DNA of 64,000 nt, taken from NCBI GenBank assembly GCA_937965785.1, contig CALCKT010000070.1, positions 120,166 through 184,165 of the forward strand. The letters are read 5' to 3'. Below are positions 24,043 through 33,464 of this stretch, piece by piece (position 1 is the stretch's first letter; each line of letters begins with the position of its first letter). The stretch is from an uncultured Propionibacteriaceae bacterium. GTDB taxonomy: Bacteria; Actinomycetota; Actinomycetes; Propionibacteriales; Propionibacteriaceae. Made by a program: the position numbers and the translations under genes. The notes beneath the pieces are model-generated. The model made no database searches, was not told the DNA's origin, and saw only the letters and a list, made by a program, of their open reading frames with translations.

Positions 24043-26448
24043 GCCGCGCCAGATCCGCGCCGGTTCGCCCCGGTGCCTGGCGGTCAACCACCACACGAGT
24101 TCCACCAGTCCGGCCCCGATCAGCCCGGCTCCGACCCCGAACAGGATCGTCGACGGGTTGTCGAGGTTCAGCAGCAGCTGGTCCCGCAGCCACGCCCACG
24201 GAATCAGGAACATGGCCAGGTAGAAGGCGTAGGAGACGACCACCAGGCCGAGCCGCCACCACACCCACGGGCGCGCCACCACGGCCAGCACCCAGACGGA
24301 CGTGATGATCAGGGCCGCCAGGGTTGCCGTCGAGGCCTGTGCCTGAGCGACGGCCGACACCGCCCCGAAACCGCGGGTGACAACGTAGGTGACGGTGGAA
24401 ACCGTCCCGATGATCACGCCCGAGGGAACCGCCAGCGACAACACGCGGCGCACGAAACCCGGCCTGGCCCGTTCCTTGTTGGGGGGCAGCGACAGCAGGA
24501 AGGCGGGAATGCCGATGGTGAACCAGCCGACCACGGTCATCTGGAGCGGGATGAATGGGTTGGGCAGCCCCATCAACCCGATCACCAGGGCCAGGAAGAC
24601 CGCGTAGACCGTTTTGCTGAGGAACAGTTTCGCGACCCGCTCGATGTTGCCGATCACCCGGCGGCCCTCCGCCACCACGTGCGGGAGGGTGGCGAACCGG
24701 TCGTCGAGCAGCACGATCTGCGCGACCGCCCGGGTGGCGGGGGAACCCGACCCCATCGCGACCCCCAGGTCGGCGTCCTTCAGGGCTAGCACGTCGTTGA
24801 CGCCGTCACCGGTCATGGCGACGGTGTGGCCCCGGGACTGCAGGGCCTTGACCATGGCGCGTTTCTGCTGCGGGGTGACGCGCCCGAACACGTCGGCCCC
24901 GGCGATCCTCTCCGTGAACTCCTCGCCCTCGGTGGGCAGGGTTCGGGCGTCCACGGCCTCGGCCACGGACACCCCCAGGGAACGGGTGACCGCACCCACG
25001 GAGGCCGCGTTGTCACCGGAGATCACCTTCACGGCCACGTGCTGATCGTTGAAATAGGCGAGGGTGTCGGCGGCGTCGGGACGGACCAGCTGGTCCAGCA
25101 CCAGCAACGCAACCGGTGTGACCACACCCGGCGCGCCGGGGGAGTCGACGGGCTCGGAGGCGCGGCCCAGCAGCAGCACCCGGCGGCCCGTGGAGCCGAT
25201 CTCCTCAGCGCGGGCGGCCACATCGGCCGGGGCCAGCACGTCGGGTGCGCCCAGCACCCAGTCGCCGTGTGCGCCGAAGGAAACCCCCGACCACTTCTTG
25301 GCCGAGGTGAACGGCGCCCGGGCCGTGACCTGCCACGGTGAGGAGGCCGCGGGGGTGGCCTCGGCGATGGCCGCCATCGATGCGTTGGGCGCCGGATCGG
25401 CGGCGACGAGCTGCGCCAGCACCTCGGTGACCTCGTCCGTGCCCCCGGCCAGGGGGATCACCTCGCCGAGGGTCATGGCGTTCTGGGTCAGGGTGCCGGT
25501 CTTGTCCGCGCACACCACGCTCACCCGGGCCAGCCCCTCGATGGCCGGCAGCTCCTGCACCAGGCACTTGCGGCGCCCCAGCCGGATCACACCCAGCGCG
25601 AAGGCCATCGACGTGAGCAGCACCAAACCCTCGGGGATCATCGGCACCAGGGCACCCACCATCCGCAGCGCCGACTCCTGCCAGGTGGTGCCCGGCTGGC
25701 GGAACTGCACCCAGATGGTGAGCAACCCCGCAGGGATCAGCAACCAGGTCACGAATTTCAGGATGCGGTCGATGCCCGCCCGCAGCTCGGAATTGACCAG
25801 CGTGAACTTGGCGGCCTGCGCGGTCAGCTGCGCCGCGTAGGCCTCGGCGCCGACCTTCGTGGCCCGGTACACGCCGGAACCGGAGATGACGAAGGCGCCC
25901 GACATGAGTTCGTCGCCCACGGATTTGGCCACCGGATCGGCCTCACCGGTCAGCATCGACTCGTCGACCTCCAGGTAGTCGGCGGAAACCACCTCGCCGT
26001 CTACGACCACCTGGTCGCCCGGAGACAGCGCGATGAGGTCGTCGGCCACCACCTCGTCGCGTGGCAGGGAGACCCGCTGCCCGTCGCGCAGCACGACGGG
26101 ATGGGCCTCCCCGATCACGGCCAGGTTGTCGAGGGTGCGTTTGGCTCGCAGCTCCTGGATCATGCCGATGATCGAGTTGGCGACGATCAGGATCGCGAAC
26201 GCCCCCTGGGCGAACTGCAGGGTCGTGGCGACGATCACGAACAGCACCGCCAGCATCGCGTTGACGCGCGTGAAAACGTTGTCGCGGACGATCTGCCAGG
26301 TGGTGCGCCCCGAACGTTCCGGCAGCGTGTTGACCTTTCCCTCCCTGACCCGCTCCGCCACCTGGTCGGCGGTCAGGCCCCGCAGCTCACCGGTCACGAT
26401 CGGTGGCCAGTCCGGCGAGTGTGATGAGGGCCGAGCGTCCCTCTGCAT
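24028..26448 (-). CDS. CtpE-like P-type cation-transporting ATPase
   Basis: An 806-residue pump. TGE of the actuator domain is at 167-169, the membrane PEGL motif at 272-275, the phosphorylated Asp is D315 in DKTGTLTQN, and the hinge is GDGVNDVLALKDADLGVAMG. The N-terminus (LTADQVAERVREGKVN, then NVFTRVNAMLAVLF) matches the actinobacterial CtpE group, reported to take up Ca2+ in mycobacteria; no heavy-metal CPC motif or HMA domain is seen. ATG 26448 is used because GGAAGGAG lies nine bases upstream. A GTG at 26397 would shorten it by 17 residues. Confidence 0.85.
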   Translation of the reverse strand: MQRDARPSSHSPDWPPIVTGELRGLTADQVAERVREGKVNTLPERSGRTTWQIVRDNVFTRVNAMLAVLFVIVATTLQFAQGAFAILIVANSIIGMIQELRAKRTLDNLAVIGEAHPVVLRDGQRVSLPRDEVVADDLIALSPGDQVVVDGEVVSADYLEVDESMLTGEADPVAKSVGDELMSGAFVISGSGVYRATKVGAEAYAAQLTAQAAKFTLVNSELRAGIDRILKFVTWLLIPAGLLTIWVQFRQPGTTWQESALRMVGALVPMIPEGLVLLTSMAFALGVIRLGRRKCLVQELPAIEGLARVSVVCADKTGTLTQNAMTLGEVIPLAGGTDEVTEVLAQLVAADPAPNASMAAIAEATPAASSPWQVTARAPFTSAKKWSGVSFGAHGDWVLGAPDVLAPADVAARAEEIGSTGRRVLLLGRASEPVDSPGAPGVVTPVALLVLDQLVRPDAADTLAYFNDQHVAVKVISGDNAASVGAVTRSLGVSVAEAVDARTLPTEGEEFTERIAGADVFGRVTPQQKRAMVKALQSRGHTVAMTGDGVNDVLALKDADLGVAMGSGSPATRAVAQIVLLDDRFATLPHVVAEGRRVIGNIERVAKLFLSKTVYAVFLALVIGLMGLPNPFIPLQMTVVGWFTIGIPAFLLSLPPNKERARPGFVRRVLSLAVPSGVIIGTVSTVTYVVTRGFGAVSAVAQAQASTATLAALIITSVWVLAVVARPWVWWRLGLVVVSYAFYLAMFLIPWAWLRDQLLLNLDNPSTILFGVGAGLIGAGLVELVWWLTARHRGEPARIWRGSDEG

Positions 26449-27469
26449 CAATGTCGGCTCCTTCCAGAGCGGTCAGGGCATCCGTGGTGGAACGGGCGAT
26501 GAGTTCCTCGCAGGAGTTCCGAGCCCCGGTGGCCTCGATGATCTCCCGGGCGGTCGCAAGACCCTCCTCGGTGAGCCCGGGGGCGCCGAGGAGGGAATCC
26601 AGGGTGTCGTGCTGGCGGGCGTCGCCGTTCTCCAGGGCCGTCAGCACCAGCACCGTGCGTTTGCCCTCCCGGATGTCATCGCCCGCGGGTTTGCCCGTGA
26701 TCCCGGGATCCCCGAAGACACCTAGGATGTCGTCGCGCAGCTGGAAGGCCCTTCCCAGCAGGGAACCGTAGGTGCCGAGAGCCGCCAGCAGCCCCGGCGG
26801 GGCCTCACCGAGCGTCGCGCCGAGTTCGGCTGGGCGCCGCACCGAGTAGCGGGCGGACTTGAACTCCAGCACCTTGTCGGCGGTGTCCGCCTGGGCCTGC
26901 GGGGTGGAGCGGTCGGTGATCCCGAACGCGGCCGCGACATCGAGGTACTGGCCGAGCAGCACCTCGCTGCGCATCGTCGCGAGCACCGGGGCGGCGCGGC
27001 GAACGGCCTCCGGGGAAAGGCCGGCGCCCTCGAACATCTCCGCGCTCCAGGAGAACAGGGCATCACCCAGCAGGATCGCGGCGGCCTCCCCGAAACGGGC
27101 GGCCCGGGGCCCCGGCAGGAGAGCCTCGAAACGGCGGTGGGCCGACGGCGCGCCGCGCCGGGTGTCGGAGCCGTCCAGCAGGTCGTCGTGAACCAGCAGG
27201 GAGGCGTGCAGCAGGTCGAGGGAAGCGGCAGCGCGCAGCAGCGGGCCCGGGTCGGTGGGCCGTCCGGCGGCCGCGACGTATCCCCAGTAGCAGAAGGCGG
27301 GACGCAGCCGTTTCCCACCCGCGACGCAGACGCGGGCGGCATCCAGTACCGCCGTCGCGCCAGTTCGTTCCGCGAGACCGGCCTGCCCGTCGAGGAACTC
27401 CGCGAGTGTCCTCCCCACCTCCGAGATGAAAAGCGAACTCATCGGGTCGTGGGCGGGGGGAATCAGCAT
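26387..27469 (-). CDS. Polyprenyl (geranylgeranyl-type) diphosphate synthase
   Basis: A 360-residue all-helical prenyltransferase. The first Asp-rich motif is HDDLLD (D95, D96, D99), preceded by GGKRLRPAF; the second is LRDDILGVFGDPGITGK. The enzyme extends isoprenoid diphosphates with IPP. Two residues upstream of the first Asp-rich motif are small (LLVHDD), so chain length cannot be fixed by eye. ATG 27469 is preferred over a longer frame to 27520. Its gene overlaps the start of the P-type ATPase by 62 bp. In mycobacteria the related idsA2 also neighbours metF. Confidence 0.85.
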   Translation of the reverse strand: MLIPPAHDPMSSLFISEVGRTLAEFLDGQAGLAERTGATAVLDAARVCVAGGKRLRPAFCYWGYVAAAGRPTDPGPLLRAAASLDLLHASLLVHDDLLDGSDTRRGAPSAHRRFEALLPGPRAARFGEAAAILLGDALFSWSAEMFEGAGLSPEAVRRAAPVLATMRSEVLLGQYLDVAAAFGITDRSTPQAQADTADKVLEFKSARYSVRRPAELGATLGEAPPGLLAALGTYGSLLGRAFQLRDDILGVFGDPGITGKPAGDDIREGKRTVLVLTALENGDARQHDTLDSLLGAPGLTEEGLATAREIIEATGARNSCEELIARSTTDALTALEGADIDAEGRSALITLAGLATDRDR

Positions 27470-27520
27470 GCGCCCCAGCTTAGGGGTTGGGGCAGTCAGG
27501 GCCCGGTACGACTTGATCAA

Positions 27521-27568
27521 AGCTGGTTGAGCCGGGCTGCGACGAAGGAGCTGCCCGTGTCGAAACCA
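27521..27568 (+). repeat. Interspersed hairpin repeat, family 2 (copy 1)
   Basis: A 48-bp unit beginning AGCTGGTTGAGCCGGGCTGC and ending CCCGTGTCGAAACCA. It is nearly identical to 61532-61580. It folds through GCCGGGC and GCCCG arms. It lies upstream of the polyprenyl synthase gene. Confidence 0.7.
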
Positions 27569-27576
27569 TAACCCCT

Positions 27577-27599
27577 CCTCCTGTTCACGAATCGCAGAG
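27577..27599 (+). repeat. Half copy of palindromic repeat family 1
   Basis: CTCCTGTTCACGAATCGC matches the left arm of the full element that starts 60 bp downstream, but the rest is missing. Confidence 0.6.
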
Positions 27600-27638
27600 C
27601 CCGGGAGGCCGAGCCGCGGCCGGACCAGTTAACCCCGC

Positions 27639-27731
27639 CTCCTGTTCACGAATCGCGGGAGAAAAACGGTTCGACGTCGTGTGGCGACGTTGAACCGTTG
27701 AACCTCCGCGATTCGTGTATAGGAAGGGAGG
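27639..27731 (+). repeat. Palindromic intergenic repeat, family 1 (copy A)
   Basis: A ~93-bp element. Outer arms CACGAATCGCGG and CCGCGATTCGTG are exact inverted repeats. An inner stem ACGGTTCGACGTCG (27666-27679) pairs with CGACGTTGAACCGT (27685-27698) around the 5-nt loop TGTGG. It aligns without gaps to 55069-55161. It fills most of the gap between the polyprenyl synthase and metF starts. Confidence 0.85.
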
Positions 27732-27813
27732 TGGAGGTCGGTTGGGCCGGCCTGGGGGGAGAGCGGCGTCGTGGCTCGGCCCAAATTTCTCGGGTTCTCG
27801 TATCCTTGTCCCC

Positions 27814-28701
27814 ATGTCTCCGACCGTTGCCGAGCTGCTTCGCGATGCCAAGTCCCCGACGCTGAGCTTCGAGTTCTTTCCCCCCCGCAGCCCCGAGGAA
27901 CAGCCGCGCTTCGACGCAACCGTCGCGAAACTGAGCCGGTTCCACCCGGCCTTCCTCTCGGTGACCTACGGGGCCTCCGGTTCCACCCGCGACCGCACGG
28001 TGGCCGCGACCGCCGCCCTGGGCGCCGCCCAGCACGCCACCGTCGTAGGTCACCTGACCTGCGTGTCGCAGTCCACCGACGACCTGCTGCGAACCCTCGA
28101 CGCCTTCGCGGAGGCCGGGGTCCGCGACATCCTGGCCATTCGCGGGGACATGCCCGGTGGGCCGCAGCAACCCTGGGAGCGGCACCCTGATGGGCTCGGC
28201 AACGCCACGGAACTGGTTCGGTTGATCAAGGCACACGGCGACTTCTGCGTCGGCGTGGCCGCCTTCCCGAACATCCACCAACCCGACAACGACCCCGAAC
28301 TGGACGCCCGGATCGTCGTGGAGAAGGCCGCGGCTGGCGCGGACTACGCCATCACGCAGCTGTTCTTCGAGTCGCATCGCTACGTGGAACTGGTGAACCG
28401 GGTCCGTGAACGCGGCAGCCAGATCCCCATCATCCCCGGCATCGCGCCGCTGACGGTGATCACCCAGATCGAAAGGTTCGCCTCGCTGGCGGACTGCCCC
28501 CTCCCCGACGACTTCGTAGCCGCGCTCCGGGCCGCCAGGAACCCCGCCGAGGTGCGCAGCATCGGGTTGTCCCGTGCCATCAACCTGTGCCGGGAACTCC
28601 TGGCGGCGGGGGCCCCGGGGCTTCAGTTCTTCACCCAGAACCGCTGGAAGGCCACCTCCGAGGTCCTCGACGCCATCGGCTGGGGGGACCGGGTCAGCTG
28701 A
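27814..28701 (+). CDS. metF: Methylenetetrahydrofolate reductase
   Basis: A 295-residue TIM-barrel flavoprotein that reduces 5,10-methylene-THF to 5-methyl-THF for methionine synthesis. Family blocks are LSFEFFPPRSPEEQ at the N-terminus, FLSVTYGASGST, ILAIRGDMPG and GADYAITQLFFE. ATG 27814 is chosen over an in-frame upstream frame. The 344 bp before it hold the repeats listed separately and no other gene. The 3' end overlaps helD by 8 bp. Confidence 0.95.
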   Translation: MSPTVAELLRDAKSPTLSFEFFPPRSPEEQPRFDATVAKLSRFHPAFLSVTYGASGSTRDRTVAATAALGAAQHATVVGHLTCVSQSTDDLLRTLDAFAEAGVRDILAIRGDMPGGPQQPWERHPDGLGNATELVRLIKAHGDFCVGVAAFPNIHQPDNDPELDARIVVEKAAAGADYAITQLFFESHRYVELVNRVRERGSQIPIIPGIAPLTVITQIERFASLADCPLPDDFVAALRAARNPAEVRSIGLSRAINLCRELLAAGAPGLQFFTQNRWKATSEVLDAIGWGDRVS

Positions 28702-30874
28702 GGGCCGCCCGCCAGGCCGAGGTTCCGACGTCGAGGATTGTCATGCGCTGGGTGGCTCGGGTCAGGGCGACGTAGAGCACCCGTTCCGCGCCGGGAGCCT
28801 CGGCGACGATCTCGTCGGGGCAGACCACCAGCACACCGTCGTATTCCAGGCCCTTGGCCTGCAGCGCCGTGACCACGATGAGACGTTCCTCCAGGGCCGC
28901 CAGGCGCGGATCTGACATCGCCAGGCGCGTCGTGGCCCCGAACCGCGAGGGCGGCACGATGACTCCGACCGTTCCGCTGACATGCCCGGCCAGGCCGAGA
29001 CTCAGGGTGATGATCGCATCCGCCAGGCCGGCCTCATCGGTTTCCTCGATCCTCGGGACCAAACCGGTGTTGCGCACCGCGCGCGGCAGGCTGGCCTCGG
29101 GGAACACCCGGGTGATGACCTTCGCCGCCAGGTCGAATACCTCGGAGGGGGAACGGTAGTTGGTGGACAGCGTGAAACGGCGCAGCGGGGCGCGGCCCAC
29201 GAGGTCGTTGACGGCCCGCTCCGACTCGGCGGTGTCCGGGTAGGAGCTCTGCGCAGGGTCGCCGACGAGCGTCCACGACGCCTGCGGGCCCCGGCGCCGC
29301 AGCATCCTCCACTGCATGGGCGTGATGTCCTGGGCCTCGTCCACGAGGATGTGGGCGTAGGTGGTCTGCGGGTCCTCGTCGGGATCGACGACGTGCTCGC
29401 GGCGCAGCAGGTCGGAGGTGGTGACCAGTTCCGAGATGCCGCCGAAATCGATGAAAACCGGTTCCTCGTGCGACTCCACGGGCACGGTACCCAGCATCTC
29501 CAGCAGCTCGTCCAGCAGAGCCATGTCCGCCACCGACCAGCCGGTGATCTCGATGTCGCCGGTCTGCAGCCACTGGTACGACTCGGCCAGATCGTCGCGT
29601 TCCCGGGGCGTGAGGTTCGGCGCCAGCTCTTCGAGCAACTCCCGATCCGCCAGACGGGCCAGCACGGTGGGGGCGTCGAGCATCGGCCACCAGGAATCCA
29701 TGAACTCCCTGAACCGCTGGTGGTCGCGGATCCGCTCGTCGATCTCCTCGGGTCCGAGCTCCACATCGACCGTCAGTTTCCCGGCGAGCGCCCGGGCCAC
29801 CGATGTCGTGGCCGCGTCGCGGCCGCGGTTCATCTTGTAGTTGGACAGCACCGACTCCCGGATTCCGGCCAGCTCCACCGCGTCCAGCTTCAGGACCTCA
29901 CCCCTGACGCTCACCCGCAGTTCCTCGGCGGCGGGGTTCGGGGGGCGGCGAACCAACCGGCGAAGCACCTTCAGCATCCGCAGCGACCCCTTCAGGGTGG
30001 CCGTGGACGCCGCGTCGACCCGCTCCGAGACCATACCCAGCACGTCACCGGCCACGGCCCCCACCGCGCGCAGCGTCACGGAGTCCTCACCGAGGCTCGG
30101 CAGCACCCGCTCGATGTAGTTCATGAACACCGAGCTGGGGCCCACGACGAGCACCCCGCCCTTCTCGAGGCGGGACCGGTTGGTGTACAGCAGGTAGGCG
30201 GCGCGGTGCAGGGCCACGACGGTCTTTCCGGTGCCGGGGCCGCCGCCGATGATCGTCACCCCCTGGTAGGGGGCGCGGATCGCCTCGTCCTGCTCCGCCT
30301 GGATGGTGGCGACGATGTCGCGCATGGTGCGGCCCCGGGCCCGGGTCAGGGCCGCCATCAGCGCGCCCTCCCCGAGGATCGGCAGGTCGGTTTCGACGCT
30401 GGTGTCCAGCAGGTCGTCCTCCAGGCCGATGACGTTGTCGTCGCGGCAACGCAGCACGCGGCGCCGGATCACGTTCATGGGGGTGGCCTGGGTGGCGCGG
30501 TAGAACGGTTCGGCGGCGGGGGCCCGCCAGTCGATCACCAGGGGTTCGTACTCGGCGTCGCGGACACCGAGCCGACCGATGTAACGGGTCTCGGGAAAGT
30601 TCAGGTCGAGCCGGCCGAAGACCAGTCCCTCGTGTTCCGCGTCGAGGATCGCGAGACGTTTTGCCGCCTGGTAGGCGAAGGCGTCGCGTTCGAACAGGGC
30701 GGTTCCCGACTCCTCCCGCAGGTAGTCGTCCCGGTCGGTTTTGTAGATCTCTGCGCCGCTGCGGGCGAGTGTCCGGGCGCTGGCCGTGGAGGCCGCCAGG
30801 TTTTCGTAGACCCGGTCAACATGTGTCTGTTCCAGCGCGATTTCGCGCTGAAGATCGCCTCGGGAAGTGCTCAA
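28694..30874 (-). CDS. helD: RNA polymerase recycling helicase-like factor HelD (class II)
   Basis: A 726-residue superfamily 1 (UvrD/Rep-like) protein. The long N-terminal coiled coil (LQREIALEQTHVDRVYENL) precedes a Walker A GGGPGTGKT (210-218), motif II (ILVDEAQDITPMQ), and late motifs TNYRSPSE and LYVALTRAT. This arrangement, lacking a clear UvrD 2B domain, is that of actinobacterial HelD, which pries stalled RNA polymerase off DNA; some relatives (HelR) protect against rifamycins. Start is TTG 30874 with GAGG eleven bases upstream. A general DNA helicase cannot be fully excluded. Confidence 0.8.
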   Translation of the reverse strand: MSTSRGDLQREIALEQTHVDRVYENLAASTASARTLARSGAEIYKTDRDDYLREESGTALFERDAFAYQAAKRLAILDAEHEGLVFGRLDLNFPETRYIGRLGVRDAEYEPLVIDWRAPAAEPFYRATQATPMNVIRRRVLRCRDDNVIGLEDDLLDTSVETDLPILGEGALMAALTRARGRTMRDIVATIQAEQDEAIRAPYQGVTIIGGGPGTGKTVVALHRAAYLLYTNRSRLEKGGVLVVGPSSVFMNYIERVLPSLGEDSVTLRAVGAVAGDVLGMVSERVDAASTATLKGSLRMLKVLRRLVRRPPNPAAEELRVSVRGEVLKLDAVELAGIRESVLSNYKMNRGRDAATTSVARALAGKLTVDVELGPEEIDERIRDHQRFREFMDSWWPMLDAPTVLARLADRELLEELAPNLTPRERDDLAESYQWLQTGDIEITGWSVADMALLDELLEMLGTVPVESHEEPVFIDFGGISELVTTSDLLRREHVVDPDEDPQTTYAHILVDEAQDITPMQWRMLRRRGPQASWTLVGDPAQSSYPDTAESERAVNDLVGRAPLRRFTLSTNYRSPSEVFDLAAKVITRVFPEASLPRAVRNTGLVPRIEETDEAGLADAIITLSLGLAGHVSGTVGVIVPPSRFGATTRLAMSDPRLAALEERLIVVTALQAKGLEYDGVLVVCPDEIVAEAPGAERVLYVALTRATQRMTILDVGTSAWRAALS

Positions 30875-31008
30875 GGGCGGTAATCCTCACTTCTGGGATG
30901 GACGCTCTACTCTACTCCGTCCGGAACCCACCAAGGATCACTTGGGTCAATGGCGAACGCACCGTAGTCTCTTGTCCCGGCAAAACCTGAGGAAGTGAGG
31001 GGGAAAGC

Positions 31009-31797
31009 ATGAGTGGGAAACAGCAGACGGAACCGGGAAGAGGCGATCCCGCCCGCCCGTGGAAGATCGCGACGGGGATCCTGACCGTGGCGCTCGTGTT
31101 CTGTTTGGGGGTGTTGAGCCAGGCCACGCAGAACGGGAGGTCCCAGGCCGACACCTCCGCGACATCCCCGGGTGCGGCGGCGACCGCACCCGAGGCCACC
31201 CGGCAGACGCTGAACCCGTCGCAGAAGTCCGAGCAGGAGGCCGAGATCGCGAAACTGGCCAGGCGTCAGGAGAACGATCCGATGGCCAAGGGACGGGTCG
31301 ACGCCCCCGTGGTGATGATCGAGTATTCCGACTACCGGTGCCCGTTCTGCTCCGTGTTCGCCGAGGACACGCTCCCGAAACTGCAGCCGCTGATCGACGA
31401 CGGAACCCTGCGGGTTGAGTTCCGTGACCTCGCGGTTTTCGGTGATGACTCCGTCGCAGCCGCGGCGGCCGCCCGGGCCGCGGGGAAGCAGGGTCTTTTC
31501 TGGGAGTTCCAGGACGCCCTCTACAGAAGACTTCCCAACCAGGGGCATCCCGATGTCAAGGATGACCTCGTCATGGAGATCGCCACGCAGGTCGGGGTGC
31601 CGGACATGGCGGCCTTCGAGGCCGACTACCGCTCCGAGGAGACCCGGAACGCGGTCAGGAACGAAACCGCCGAGGGCCGCCGGATGGGTGTCAACGGGAC
31701 GCCCTTCTTCTTCGTCGGAACCCGTCCGGTCTCCGGCGCCCAACCCCTGGAGATCTTCCAGCAGGTCATCGCCCAGGAGAAGGAGAAGCTCGGCTGA
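31009..31797 (+). CDS. Membrane-anchored DsbA-family thioredoxin-like protein
   Basis: A 262-residue protein with a short cytoplasmic N-terminus, one signal-anchor helix (about 20-37), an Ala/Thr-rich spacer, and a DsbA-like domain. The active site is C111-P-F-C114 and the cis-Pro loop GVNGTPFFF. Such proteins form or move disulfides outside the membrane. The start has GAGGGGGAAAGC upstream. It overlaps by 1 bp the CcdA-like gene that could supply electrons, so the two likely work as a thiol-redox pair. Confidence 0.9.
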   Translation: MSGKQQTEPGRGDPARPWKIATGILTVALVFCLGVLSQATQNGRSQADTSATSPGAAATAPEATRQTLNPSQKSEQEAEIAKLARRQENDPMAKGRVDAPVVMIEYSDYRCPFCSVFAEDTLPKLQPLIDDGTLRVEFRDLAVFGDDSVAAAAAARAAGKQGLFWEFQDALYRRLPNQGHPDVKDDLVMEIATQVGVPDMAAFEADYRSEETRNAVRNETAEGRRMGVNGTPFFFVGTRPVSGAQPLEIFQQVIAQEKEKLG

Positions 31798-32597
31798 TGG
31801 GGATCGGTTTCGCAGGTTCCTTTCTCGGTGGGCTCGCGGCCCTGCTCAGCCCGTGTGCGGCGATGCTGCTGCCGTCGTTCTTCGCCTATGCCTTCGGCGA
31901 CGTGAAGGGCCGGCTCGTGGCCCGCACCGGAGCTTTTTACCTGGGGATGCTGCTGACCCTCGTACCCATGGGTCTGGGAGCCGGGGCGCTGGGGGCGCTG
32001 TTGATCACGCACCGTCAGAGCCTGGCCCCTGGAGGTGGAGTGGTGTTGATCCTGCTCGGGCTGGTGACTGCTCTCGGCATCCGGATTCCCATGCCCGGGT
32101 TGCGCAGGTCCGGTGGCACCAGCCTTTTGGCGGTCATTGCGATGGGAGCGGTCTACGGTTTGGCCGGGGCCTGCACCGGCCCGCTGCTGGGTGCCGTCCT
32201 CACCATGGCGGCGGTTGGTGGGTCACCGCTCTATGGTGCTCTGCTGCTGGCCTGTTTCGCAGCAGGCATGGTTGTCCCGCTGCTCGTGTTGGCCTGGTTG
32301 TGGGAAGGGTTCGATATCGCGCGCTTGCTGCGGCCGCGCGAACTCCGGATCGGGTCACTGCACACCACGTGGTGGGCCCTGTTGAGCGGATTGTTGATAG
32401 CCGGGATCGGGGTTCTCTTCCTGGTCACCGACGCCACGTCGGCCATTGGCGGGCTGCTTGATGCCCGGCAACAGTCTGAACTCGAGGGTCTGCTGCGCGT
32501 GTGGGGGGCGGGTGTCCCGGACCTGGTGGTGATGGTTGTGGTCGCAGCTGTCGTCGGCGTGTTGATCTGGTGGGCCGGGCGTCGTCGGCCGGAGTGA
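31797..32597 (+). CDS. CcdA/DsbD-like membrane electron-transfer protein
   Basis: A 266-residue protein with about six to seven membrane helices. It opens FLGGLAALLSPCAAMLLPSF, the CcdA pattern with a Cys-Ala after Ser-Pro, and a second Cys lies in the matching half (GLAGACTGPLLGAVL). In CcdA/DsbD these two cysteines pass electrons across the membrane. ATG 31797 overlaps the stop of the DsbA-like gene, so the genes are coupled. No heme or cytochrome c maturation gene is nearby, so the partner is probably the DsbA-like protein. Confidence 0.85.
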   Translation: MGIGFAGSFLGGLAALLSPCAAMLLPSFFAYAFGDVKGRLVARTGAFYLGMLLTLVPMGLGAGALGALLITHRQSLAPGGGVVLILLGLVTALGIRIPMPGLRRSGGTSLLAVIAMGAVYGLAGACTGPLLGAVLTMAAVGGSPLYGALLLACFAAGMVVPLLVLAWLWEGFDIARLLRPRELRIGSLHTTWWALLSGLLIAGIGVLFLVTDATSAIGGLLDARQQSELEGLLRVWGAGVPDLVVMVVVAAVVGVLIWWAGRRRPE

Positions 32598-32629
32598 ACG
32601 CGAATGGTCGCGTCGCGACTTTTCACAGG

Positions 32630-32832
32630 TTATGGACCTGTTGGCCCACAGGCGCGACGAGCGGCCCGGGGGATGGTGCCGAAGTCACCGTCGGAGCCGG
32701 CTGTCAGGCCCGCGAGCTCAAGGGTTGTGTACCCGTGCACGGTCGACCACAGCGACAGCGCCACCCGTTCCAAGGGGCCCGAGAGCGCGCCCTTCTCCAT
32801 CGCCGCCCTGTCCGGACCGATCTCCGCCATGA
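32630..32832 (-). pseudogene. Remnant of a TetR-family regulator (C-terminal piece)
   Basis: On the minus strand, about 66 codons (from MAEIGPDRAAMEKGAL) lead into LERVALSLWSTVHGYTTLEL and end at TAA. The WSTVHGYTTLEL stretch is the WHG-type C-terminal domain of TetR regulators. The DNA-binding half is absent. It lies antisense to the DsbA fragment's reading frame, in a patch with no intact gene. Confidence 0.5.
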
Positions 32833-32861
32833 ACGACAAAACCCAGGAGATCGGAACCGTG

Positions 32862-33005
32862 GGCAGGAACGAAACCGCCGAGGACCGCTGGATGGGGATC
32901 AATGGGACCCCCTTCTTCTTCATGGGCACCCGGGTGGTTTCCGGAGCCCAGCCCCTGGAGACCTTCCAGCAGATCATCGCGCAGGATAAGGCGAAGGCCG
33001 GCTGA
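32862..33005 (+). pseudogene. Fragment of a second dsbA-like gene (last 47 codons)
   Basis: These 144 bp encode a protein end that matches the last 47 residues of the DsbA-like gene (31654-31797) at 36 of 47 positions, including RNETAE, NGTPFFF and VSGAQPLE. The CPFC active site and the rest of the fold are missing. The frame is open further upstream to 32604, but that part resembles nothing and is antisense to the TetR remnant. Divergence of 23% in protein argues against a very recent copy. Confidence 0.7.
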
Positions 33006-33014
33006 GGTGCGGCC

Positions 33015-33308
33015 TCAGATCTCCCAGCCCTGCCGATCGATGGTGGCCCGGGCCCGGTCCAGCCGGATGCAGTGCCCTCCCCGGATGTCCAGGAGGGCCT
33101 CCTGGGGCACCTCCACCCCGGTGCCGTCGGAGTCCCTGGTGCCCAACACCGAGTGATCGGTGGTGCCCGTCACCTCGCCCCAGCCGGTGAAGTCGGAGGT
33201 GCACAGGCGCATTCCGGGGGCGATGGCCGCCAAGAACTCGGGATAGGTCTCGAAGGTCTGCCCCGGGGGAACGGACGGGGGCTCGTAGGGGATTGTCGTG
33301 TCGCACAT
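33015..33308 (-). CDS. Small hypothetical protein
   Basis: A 97-residue acidic protein starting at ATG 33308 with no signal peptide and no membrane helix. Composition and codon use look like its neighbours. Two cysteines at each end of the chain (MCDTT, RLCTSDF, GGHCIRL) are spaced irregularly and do not form a known motif. Nothing known is recognised. It converges on the dsbA fragment. Confidence 0.5.
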   Translation of the reverse strand: MCDTTIPYEPPSVPPGQTFETYPEFLAAIAPGMRLCTSDFTGWGEVTGTTDHSVLGTRDSDGTGVEVPQEALLDIRGGHCIRLDRARATIDRQGWEI

Positions 33309-33464
33309 GCGCCAAGACTAGGTTTGTTCCCCCGCATTAAAGGATCGCTCGCATGGGTGGCCTGGCGATGCCCCCGAAATCGGTGAGCGCGCCCGCGATA
33401 TCAAGGACGAGAGGACCGAACCGCTCAGACTGGTTACGCTGCTGGTGAGTGTGAGGAGATGAAC

